Source: Bacillota bacterium (GTDB taxonomy: Bacteria; Bacillota_E; JAJZYS01; JAILZS01). From it: DNA of 6,205 bases. Positions 1 through 5,364 of the stretch are shown here, in pieces; within the stretch, counting starts at the first letter, position 1, and each line of letters opens with the position of its first letter. The translations under genes and the position numbers were made by a program. The stretch lies in contig JAKASY010000135.1 of NCBI GenBank assembly GCA_021817625.1, positions 1 through 6,205 on the forward strand, read 5' to 3'. The notes under the pieces are model-generated. The model ran no database searches. It was not told where the DNA came from and saw nothing but the letters and a program-made list of their open reading frames with translations.

Positions 1-934
1 CGACGCTGCCGCGGCCGGTCGTGAACAGGAGCACCTGCGCGCCCGAGGCGAGAAGCGTGATGAGGCCGTCGTTGTCGTTTTCCTCGTAGTGGGACACGAC
101 GCTGCCGTCGACCTCGCCCACCTTGTCGAGGAGGTAGAGGCCGGGCGCGGGCGGCCGCTCCGCCGTGCGCAGGACGCCGGCGAGCGGTCGGCTGCCGGAC
201 TTCGCGAGGGCGCCCAGGGACTTCTCCTCGATCGTGGTCAGGCCGCCCTCCTGGTTCCCCGTGGAGATCGCGAACGCGCCCAGGCGCTGGCCCAGCGCCT
301 GGGCCCGCCGGAGGCCGGCGCGCACGTCGGCCGCCACGGCCGGGGTCACGGCCCGCGCCGCCAGGATGTCATCGCACCCGAGCAGCTCCGGCAGCTCGCT
401 GAAGATCGCGCGCGCCCCCTGATCCACGAGCCGGTCGACGGCCCAGCCCGTGACCGGGTTCGCCGCGAGGCCGGAGGTGGCGTCCGACCCGCCGCACTCC
501 ACCCCCACCGTGAGATCGGGCCAGCCGCAGGGCACCCGCCGCGTCACGTCGTCGCTTGCGGCCCGCAGCGCCTGAAGGATCTCTGCGCCGCGCTCGATCG
601 CCTTGAGCGTGCCGCCCGCCGCCTGGATCGACAGGCGCTCCACGTGCTGGCCGCGCGCGGCGACGGCCCGGGTCAGCGCGTCCACGTCCGTGCTCTCGCA
701 CCCCAGGCGGACGAACAGGGCGGCGGCCACATTGGGATGGGCGGCGAGCTCGATGAGCATGCGCGCCGCGTACGGGTCGCTGTAGCAGCCCGCGAACCCC
801 AGGACCTGCGCCCCGGGCACGGCACGGGCGATGCGCTCCGCCACGTGGTGCGCGCACTCCACCGTGTAGATCACCGCCAGGTGGTTGCGGATGCCGATGC
901 GCCCGTCCGGGCGCGCGTAGCCCAGCGCCTCCAC
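1..934 (-). CDS. UxaA-family dehydratase, large (catalytic) subunit, 3' end cut by window edge
   Basis: Large-subunit domain of the altronate/galactarate dehydratase (UxaA/GarD/SuyB) family. Known members are metal-dependent lyases that remove water (or sulfite in SuyB) from sugar acids or related hydroxy-acids in the cytoplasm. 311 residues are visible. The N-terminus carries GYARPDGRIGIRNH (residues 5-18), the usual opening of this domain. It is followed by cysteine motifs TVECAHH (24-30), FAGCYSD (47-53), RLGCES (76-81) and ECGGSDATSGLAANP (146-160), then FSELPELLGCDD (178-189) and FTTGRGSV (304-311), all placed as in the family. The C-terminal part lies beyond position 1. The chosen start is GTG at 934-932, preceded by AAGGGGG (948-942) with a 7-base spacer; no in-frame ATG lies between it and the preceding stop. 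It follows the SAF subunit by 20 bases, so the two are probably co-translated partners. In E. coli UxaA and GarD these two parts are one polypeptide. The substrate cannot be told from sequence: altronate, galactarate, sulfolactate or another acid are all possible. Confidence 0.93.
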   Translation of the reverse strand, partial: MEALGYARPDGRIGIRNHLAVIYTVECAHHVAERIARAVPGAQVLGFAGCYSDPYAARMLIELAAHPNVAAALFVRLGCESTDVDALTRAVAARGQHVERLSIQAAGGTLKAIERGAEILQALRAASDDVTRRVPCGWPDLTVGVECGGSDATSGLAANPVTGWAVDRLVDQGARAIFSELPELLGCDDILAARAVTPAVAADVRAGLRRAQALGQRLGAFAISTGNQEGGLTTIEEKSLGALAKSGSRPLAGVLRTAERPPAPGLYLLDKVGEVDGSVVSHYEENDNDGLITLLASGAQVLLFTTGRGSV

Positions 935-941
935 GAAGCCG

Positions 942-948
942 CCCCCTT
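942..948 (-). promoter_or_regulatory. Ribosome binding site of the UxaA large-subunit gene
   Basis: Minus-strand AAGGGGG lies 7 bases upstream of a GTG codon at 934. It decides that start, because the family's conserved N-terminal motif begins four residues later and no ATG is available in frame. Confidence 0.6.
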
Positions 949-954
949 CCCGGG

Positions 955-1224
955 CTAGCCGCCCGCCTCCTTGATGGACGCGAGGTTGTGCAGGTGCACC
1001 CAGCCGCCGGCGGGGATGTCGGCGAGCGCGCGCCCGATCGGCTGGCCGTACTTGCGCACGACCGCCCCCTGCGCGATCGGCCGCAGGGCGAGCTTGTGGC
1101 CGAACGGCACGACCTCGTGCGTGACGACCGCGCCGCCGCCGGGGACCGCCACCTCCTCGCCGGGCGCGAGGTCCGCGAGGGCCACGGCCACGTCGTCGTC
1201 CGGGTGCAGGACCAGAAGCCGCAT
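955..1224 (-). CDS. SAF-domain small subunit of a UxaA-type dehydratase
   Basis: An 89-residue protein that is essentially one SAF domain, the small N-terminal part of altronate/galactarate dehydratases, which occurs as a separate subunit in two-gene versions such as SuyA. Visible hallmarks are HPDDDVAVALADLAPGEEV (residues 7-25), VPFGHKLALRPIAQG (39-53), KYGQPIGRA (58-66) and the end motif WVHLHNL (75-81) with its His-x-His. It is expected to pair with the large subunit encoded 20 bases downstream and help form the substrate or metal site. The ATG at 1224 sits directly before the domain; its ribosome binding site is weak (a G-run just upstream). A GTG at 1260-1258 would add 12 residues and would start just past the RraA stop. 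The same frame stays open upstream across the whole RraA gene, but that part is a shadow of RraA, not a real extension. The gap to the RraA stop is 38 bases. Confidence 0.92.
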   Translation of the reverse strand: MRLLVLHPDDDVAVALADLAPGEEVAVPGGGAVVTHEVVPFGHKLALRPIAQGAVVRKYGQPIGRALADIPAGGWVHLHNLASIKEAGG

Positions 1225-1262
1225 GGCCCCCGCGCCGGAGCCCGCTTCGCGCGCCTGCACGC

Positions 1263-1913
1263 TCAGAACTTCCCGAACCGGTCGTAGGCCTCGAGCGGCG
1301 GCGTGCCCGCCCGCACGGCCGCCCGCACGGCGTTCTCCGTGTCGACGAGCGCAAGGCAGCGGTCGAGCACCTGGTCCGCCACCTCGGCCCGGATGCGCAC
1401 GAGGCCGTCCTCGTCGCCCACGACGACGTCGCCGAGGGCGATGGTCACGTCGCCCACCCGGCACGACCCTTTCCACTCGAGGAGCTGCCAGCGCGGGATG
1501 CAGTCGACCGGGGTGACGTAGCGCGACCAGACCGGCAGGCCCGTCTCGAGTATGTAGCGCACGTCGCGCACGCCGCCGTCCACCACCGCGCCGGCGCAGC
1601 CGCGCACCTTGAGGGCCGTGGCCGAGAGCTCGCCCAGGTGGGCGCTGCGGTCGTCGTGGCTCTCGTAGACGACCACGTGCCCGTCGCCCACCTCGCCCAG
1701 CATGGTGAGAACGCGCCGGATCGAGCGCTCGTAGTCGAGGCCCGAGGCGGGCTGGCCGACCACCGGGAAGGCGAAGCCGGCCACGCGCATGCCGGGCCGG
1801 AGGGGTGCAAGGCGGCTGGGCAGGGCGAAGGGCCCCTCCCCCATCTCGTCCAGGATGTCGGCGATCGCTCCCGTGTACACGGTGGTGAAGCGCCCGACGT
1901 CGTCTCGGGTCAA
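1263..1913 (-). CDS. RraA / HMG-CHA aldolase family protein (probable 2-oxo-acid aldolase or decarboxylase)
   Basis: A 216-residue protein of the RraA-like fold. Characterised members are either class II pyruvate aldolases (4-hydroxy-4-methyl-2-oxoglutarate / 4-carboxy-4-hydroxy-2-oxoadipate aldolase, which can also decarboxylate oxaloacetate) or RraA, the RNase E inhibitor. The family core is clear: TGAIADILDEMG (14-25), GELSATALKVRG (94-105) and VVDGGVRDV (110-118), whose Arg116-Asp117 pair matches the catalytic/metal-binding Arg-Asp. Glu95 lies 21 residues before Arg116, where known aldolases carry an acidic residue in a D-x20-R-D motif. This supports an enzyme rather than an RNase E regulator. 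GDVVVGDEDGLVRI (161-174) is the usual C-terminal strand motif. The start is TTG, chosen for the very strong AGGAGG nine bases upstream and because this frame carries the family motifs. The gene lies between the transporter genes and the dehydratase genes, which suggests a role in cleaving the dehydration product. The exact reaction is inferred. Confidence 0.93.
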   Translation of the reverse strand: MTRDDVGRFTTVYTGAIADILDEMGEGPFALPSRLAPLRPGMRVAGFAFPVVGQPASGLDYERSIRRVLTMLGEVGDGHVVVYESHDDRSAHLGELSATALKVRGCAGAVVDGGVRDVRYILETGLPVWSRYVTPVDCIPRWQLLEWKGSCRVGDVTIALGDVVVGDEDGLVRIRAEVADQVLDRCLALVDTENAVRAAVRAGTPPLEAYDRFGKF

Positions 1914-1922
1914 CGCGTACCC

Positions 1923-1928
1923 CCTCCT
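1923..1928 (-). promoter_or_regulatory. Strong ribosome binding site fixing the TTG start of the RraA-like gene
   Basis: Perfect minus-strand AGGAGG inside a longer purine run (1930-1920), with a 9-base spacer to TTG at 1913-1911. An ATG at 1932-1930 overlaps this run but opens a different frame that does not encode the RraA protein, so the site argues for the TTG start. Confidence 0.75.
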
Positions 1929-1950
1929 CCATGCGGGCCGCCCGCCGGGG

Positions 1951-2907
1951 CTAGCCCTTGACCGCCCCGACCATGGCGCCGCGCTGCAGGTAGCGCTGGG
2001 CGACGATGAACACGACCAGGACGGGCAGCATCGACACCGTGGCGGCGAGGGCCAGCTCGGGCATGTAGAGCTTGACGTTGAGCCCTTCCTCGGGGTTCAC
2101 GAGCTGGCTGGCGGAGATCAGGTCGAGCAGGCCGACGGCGAGGGTCGAGCGCGCCGTCTCCGGCAGGAGCACGTAGGGAAGGAAGAAGTTCGTCCAGCCT
2201 GCCACGAACGAGAAGAAGCCGACGAGGGCCACCGCCTGCTGGGAGAGCGGCACGGCGATGCGCATGAACACGCCCGTCTCGTGCAGGCCGTCCATGCGGG
2301 CGGCCTCGATCACCTCGGTCGGCAGGGCCGTGCGGAAGTGGATGTACGCCAGGTACACGCCGAACGGGTAGAAGCCGAAGATGACACTCACCGGCCAGAA
2401 CTGGTCGAGCAGGTGGGCGGCGCTCACCTCGAGGAAGAGCGGGATGATCAGCACCGTGTTCGGCATTACCATGAGGAGAAGGGTCGCGAAGATGAGGATG
2501 CGCTGGCCCGGGAAGCGCAGGCGCGCCATGGCGTAGCCGCTCGGGATGGACAGGACGATGGCGATGACCGAGCCGAGGCCTACCATGATCGTGGTGTTGG
2601 CGAACCACTGCAGGAACTGCGCGTTGTCGAAGCCGAGGATCTGGGTCCAGGCGAAGTGGACGTTCGAGAGGGCGCCGAAGGCGATGCCGCCCAGGTCGAT
2701 GCCCGTCGCGGTGCGCGTGGGCGCCAGGAGGAGTCCGGCGATGGGGTAGAGGAACGCGACCGCCACGAGGCCCAGGACCAGAACGCGCACCACGCCGCCG
2801 GGGCCGGCCATGCGCAGGCTGCGACCCAGGTGGTGAACGAGGCCCGCGGACGCTGCCCCCGCTCCGGGGGGCGCGGCCGTCCGCCGCTCAGGCATGCCCG
2901 CCGCCAT
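1951..2907 (-). CDS. Carbohydrate ABC transporter permease, MalG/UgpE type
   Basis: A 318-residue inner-membrane permease of the CUT1-type sugar ABC importers. After a roughly 40-residue Ala/Gly/Pro-rich cytoplasmic N-terminus comes TM1 (about 41-61). Further hydrophobic segments lie at about 104-125, 136-158, 170-190, 226-248 and 287-304, the usual six. The EAA loop that docks the ATPase is clear: EAARMDGLHETGVFMRIAVP (201-220), with conserved EAA, Gly and the Ile..Pro end. The C-terminus QRYLQRGAMVGAVKG is typical of MalG-like partners. The ATG at 2907 follows the stop of the other permease after a single base, with GGAGCAG (2921-2915) as ribosome binding site, so the two are tightly coupled and surely form a heterodimer. 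A second in-frame ATG at 2895 is possible. The substrate is not determined by the sequence; carbohydrate or carbohydrate acid is inferred from the operon. Confidence 0.96.
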   Translation of the reverse strand: MAAGMPERRTAAPPGAGAASAGLVHHLGRSLRMAGPGGVVRVLVLGLVAVAFLYPIAGLLLAPTRTATGIDLGGIAFGALSNVHFAWTQILGFDNAQFLQWFANTTIMVGLGSVIAIVLSIPSGYAMARLRFPGQRILIFATLLLMVMPNTVLIIPLFLEVSAAHLLDQFWPVSVIFGFYPFGVYLAYIHFRTALPTEVIEAARMDGLHETGVFMRIAVPLSQQAVALVGFFSFVAGWTNFFLPYVLLPETARSTLAVGLLDLISASQLVNPEEGLNVKLYMPELALAATVSMLPVLVVFIVAQRYLQRGAMVGAVKG

Positions 2908-2908
2908 G

Positions 2909-3880
2909 TCAGGACTGCTCCAGTAGGCCCGTACGCGTCACCGTGAGGACGCCCAGGGCCAGGGTGATGACGAGAAGGACCACGGACAGGGCGGCCGCCG
3001 CGCCGATGTCCCCCACGCTGTATGCGTACGTGTAGCTCAGCTGGTTGGGCGACCATTGCGGCGAGATGAGGCCCTGCACCGCCGTGCTGAGGACCTGCGG
3101 CTCCAGGAAGATCTGAAAGCCGTAGGCGAAGTTCATGAGCACCAGGTAGCCGATCCACGGCAGGATGATCGGCAGCTTGATGTTCCAGGCCATGCGCCAG
3201 CCGGCCGATCCGTCGATGCGGGCCTGGTCCTCGACGTCGGCCGGGATGCTGTTGAGCCCGCCGTAGATGATCACGATCCACGAGCCAGCGCCCTGGAAGA
3301 AGAGCATGACCGCCAGCACGACGATCACCTGCGTGGGCGACGCGAGGATGTTGTCGAGGCTCTGCGCGCCGATGGCGTGGAGGAGGAACTTGACGGGGCT
3401 CACCGTGGGATCGAGGATGAGCAGCCACAGGATGAGGTTCGTCATGCCGGCGAGCGCGCCGGGGATGTAGTAGACGAACATCACGGCCTTGCCGAACCAG
3501 CCGCGCGTGGCGTCCACGAGCAGGGCGAGGCCGACCACGCCCACCACCATGATCGGCAGCCACAGCGCGAGCAGCTCGGCCACGTCGAGGAACGAGGCGC
3601 CGAAGGCGAAGTTCTGGAACACCGTGACGAAGTTCGTGAACCCCGCGAAGCCCCCGCCGGTGCTGGACACGAAGCTCTGCTCCAGGGCGTAGAGCGCCGG
3701 GGTGAGCCCGACCACGACCATCACCAGGAGGTAGGGCCACAGGAGCGCCGCCGCCCCCCGCCGCTCGGCGGCCAGCGGCCCGCGCCGCCACGCGGGCCGG
3801 CCCGCCTTGGCGACCGCCCCTATGGGCTGGTCCAGGAGCGCATCATCGACCACGCCGCACCCACCCCGCCCTTCACGCAC
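2909..3880 (-). CDS. Carbohydrate ABC transporter permease, MalF/UgpA type
   Basis: A 323-residue inner-membrane permease, partner of the MalG-type protein encoded next. A positively charged, Gly/Ala-rich N-terminus (1-44) precedes TM1 (about 45-65). Further hydrophobic segments lie at about 101-122, 131-156, 183-208, 238-258 and 292-314. The EAA-type ATPase-docking loop is at about 216-241: VEDQARIDGSAGWRMAW followed by NIKLPIILP. The first signature positions read EDQA instead of the usual EAA, but the DG and LP anchors are kept. The start is GTG at 3880, with GAGGG (3889-3885) only 4 bases upstream. Another GTG at 3853 would shorten the protein by nine residues without touching TM1, so the exact start is uncertain. 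The gene follows the solute-binding protein after a 92-base gap that holds a strong hairpin. Confidence 0.95.
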   Translation of the reverse strand: MREGRGGCGVVDDALLDQPIGAVAKAGRPAWRRGPLAAERRGAAALLWPYLLVMVVVGLTPALYALEQSFVSSTGGGFAGFTNFVTVFQNFAFGASFLDVAELLALWLPIMVVGVVGLALLVDATRGWFGKAVMFVYYIPGALAGMTNLILWLLILDPTVSPVKFLLHAIGAQSLDNILASPTQVIVVLAVMLFFQGAGSWIVIIYGGLNSIPADVEDQARIDGSAGWRMAWNIKLPIILPWIGYLVLMNFAYGFQIFLEPQVLSTAVQGLISPQWSPNQLSYTYAYSVGDIGAAAALSVVLLVITLALGVLTVTRTGLLEQS

Positions 3881-3894
3881 TCGTCCCTCGAAGC

Positions 3895-3927
3895 CAGGCG
3901 GCCGGGCCGCGCGGGCCCGGCCGCCTG
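3895..3927 (-). other. Perfect 14-bp GC-rich stem-loop between solute-binding protein and permease genes
   Basis: Bases 3895-3908 pair without mismatch with 3914-3927 around a 5-base loop (3909-3913, GCGCG). No T-run follows on the minus strand, so it is not a classical intrinsic terminator. Its place directly after a binding-protein gene and before the permease genes matches structures that protect upstream mRNA or partly stop transcription, so that more binding protein than permease is made (known for malE-malF). The pairing is seen directly; that role is inferred by analogy. Confidence 0.65.
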
Positions 3928-3972
3928 TCGAATCGCCGCGCTCGCCGCGCGGGCCTCCGCCCGCCCGCCCGA

Positions 3973-5292
3973 CTATGGCTTGGTGACGACCTGGTAGTTG
4001 TAGAGATGCGCGTAGTTCACCAGCTGGGCCTGGTAGGTGGGCCAGATCTGGGCGAGCGTCTCGCCGCGCACGAGCGCCGGCGCGACGACGTTGTCCCAGA
4101 CGCCGTCCGGGCTGAACTGCGTGTACGGGTGGCCGCGCCAGACCATCTTCGTGGCCGCGACCATGTTGTGGATCATCGCCTGCTTGTCCGCGAAGTAGTT
4201 CGACTGCTGGACGTTGCGGTCGAGCCAGGGCACCTCGTCGGGGCCATAGGCCGGCAGCGTGGGCACGAGGTCCACCTGGTTCTTGGGGTTGGTGGTCACG
4301 AACTCAACGAACGTCAGGGCATTCTTGAGGAGCTGGCCGGAGATGTGGCTCGACACGCCCCAGAGGCCGCCGCCCTCGTCGCCGGTGACGTTCTGGTCCG
4401 GCCAGACGAGCGGCATGCCGGCGGTGATCTGGCCCGGCGGCGTGTGGAACGCGTCCTGGAACTCGAACACGCCGTACCACGTCGCGCCCGGGGTCATGAC
4501 CAGCTTGGGGCCGATCTTCGTGGCCATCTGGCTCGTGAACAGGCCGGCGGTGGCGATCACCTTGGCCTTCAGGAGCTGGTCGAGGAGGTTCACCATGCGC
4601 ATGCAGTTCGGACTCTGCAGGTCGATGAGGAGCTTGTTCGGGCCGACGATGGAGTTCGCCGGGCACTCGCTGCCCCAGAAGTAGCGGTCGAAGGCGTAGC
4701 TCGTGCCGAGCGTCCCGACGTAGTAGCCGGGGTGCTGCTTGGCGATCTTCAGGCCGAGCGCCTCGTACTGTGGCCAGGTCGTGGGCGGGGTGTAGCCCCA
4801 CTGCTTGAACAGCTTGGCGTTGTACCACAGGACGTCGGCCGCGTCGTCATTGCGCAGGCACATGAGCTTGCCGCCGATCAGGCAGGGCCAGATCGCCGAC
4901 TTCGCATAGCCGTTCTGGATCGACTTGGGCACCAGGTTCGTGAGGTTGGCCGTGTAGCCGATCTGGGGGCTCGACGCCCACGCGATGTCGCTGTTGGTGG
5001 GGAAGAAGATGGCGTCGGGCCAGCCGCTCCCGGTGCGGTTGAAGAGCTGGAACTTGCCCTCGAGCTGGTCGTTGCCGATGTTGTCGTTCACAAGGTTCAT
5101 CTGGACCTTGATGTTGGGGTACGCCTTCTCGAACGCCTTGACGGCCGAGACGCGCGGTGCGTCCACCCACAGGACCAGGGGCCCGGTGGACTGCTTGGTC
5201 GCGGCCGCGGTGGTGGCACCGTAGCCCACGAACATGGCCGCCAAGCCGGCCATGCCGATCAGGGCGGTGAGCTTGGCTCGATTCACCCGCAT
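3973..5292 (-). CDS. Extracellular solute-binding protein of a sugar-type ABC importer (family 1-like)
   Basis: Binding protein that captures substrate outside the inner membrane and delivers it to the two permeases encoded downstream. It has 439 residues, normal for MalE-like sugar-binding proteins. Residues 1-31 form a signal peptide: basic RVNRAK, a hydrophobic stretch LTALIGMAGLAAMFVGYGA, and Ala29-Ala30-Ala31 as a type I cleavage site. No lipobox cysteine is present, so it should be soluble in the periplasm. The mature protein opens with GPLVLWVDAPR (37-47), then VKAFEKAYPNIKV (51-63) and WPDAIFFPTNSDIAW (91-105), the characteristic first lobe. DVLWYNAKLFKQWGY..PPTTW (153-173) is the conserved hinge-region motif. 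GGGLWGVSSH (307-316) and ALTFVEFVTT (325-334) fit the C-terminal lobe. Mature cysteines are at 137, 145, 210 and 230. The ATG at 5292 is preferred, having GAGAGAGAG 8 bases upstream and a clean signal peptide; an in-frame GTG at 5322 lacks a ribosome binding site. The ligand is unknown. Confidence 0.95.
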   Translation of the reverse strand: MRVNRAKLTALIGMAGLAAMFVGYGATTAAATKQSTGPLVLWVDAPRVSAVKAFEKAYPNIKVQMNLVNDNIGNDQLEGKFQLFNRTGSGWPDAIFFPTNSDIAWASSPQIGYTANLTNLVPKSIQNGYAKSAIWPCLIGGKLMCLRNDDAADVLWYNAKLFKQWGYTPPTTWPQYEALGLKIAKQHPGYYVGTLGTSYAFDRYFWGSECPANSIVGPNKLLIDLQSPNCMRMVNLLDQLLKAKVIATAGLFTSQMATKIGPKLVMTPGATWYGVFEFQDAFHTPPGQITAGMPLVWPDQNVTGDEGGGLWGVSSHISGQLLKNALTFVEFVTTNPKNQVDLVPTLPAYGPDEVPWLDRNVQQSNYFADKQAMIHNMVAATKMVWRGHPYTQFSPDGVWDNVVAPALVRGETLAQIWPTYQAQLVNYAHLYNYQVVTKP

Positions 5293-5364
5293 CACACCCG
5301 CTCTCTCTCGGTAGTTCGCCACGAATCCGAAAACCCTGAGGCGTGGAGGCGCTGCCGGCCCTCT
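5293..5364 (-). promoter_or_regulatory. 72-base gap between IclR gene and transporter operon (possible operator region)
   Basis: This gap would hold any separate promoter/operator for the transport and catabolic genes. No convincing -35/-10 pair is visible. A short interrupted palindrome TTCG-TGG-CGAA (5331-5321 on the minus strand) lies about 30 bases before the ATG and could be half of a regulator site, but its arms are only 4 bases. Co-transcription from the IclR promoter is equally possible. Confidence 0.3.
5301..5309 (-). promoter_or_regulatory. Purine-rich ribosome binding site of the solute-binding protein gene
   Basis: Minus-strand GAGAGAGAG with an 8-base spacer to ATG at 5292. It supports this ATG over the upstream in-frame GTG at 5322, which would add ten hydrophilic residues ahead of the signal peptide. 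A GTG directly precedes the ATG (5295) and cannot be excluded. Confidence 0.5.

Noticed and set aside
89..958. 289-codon open frame on the plus strand
   Set aside because: Antisense to the UxaA large subunit, which shows many conserved motifs across the same bases. The plus-strand product is low-complexity Arg/Ala/His.
1303..1330. Near-tandem copies of CGCCCGCACGGC inside the RraA gene
   Set aside because: The repeat simply encodes an Ala-Val-Arg-Ala-type helix with the preferred GC-rich codons; only two copies exist and nothing suggests a repeat element.
1789..2946. 385-codon open frame on the plus strand
   Set aside because: Antisense to the MalG-type permease. Its very Asp/Glu/His/Arg-rich composition is what a hydrophobic membrane-protein gene gives when read on the opposite strand.
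2580..3791. 403-codon minus-strand frame across both permease genes
   Set aside because: It overlaps both permeases in another frame. The two permease frames have transmembrane segments and ATPase-docking loops, while this one is Arg/Ala/Pro-rich without motifs.
3056..3997. 313-codon open frame on the plus strand
   Set aside because: Antisense to the MalF-type permease, with the same charged low-complexity composition and no recognisable domain.
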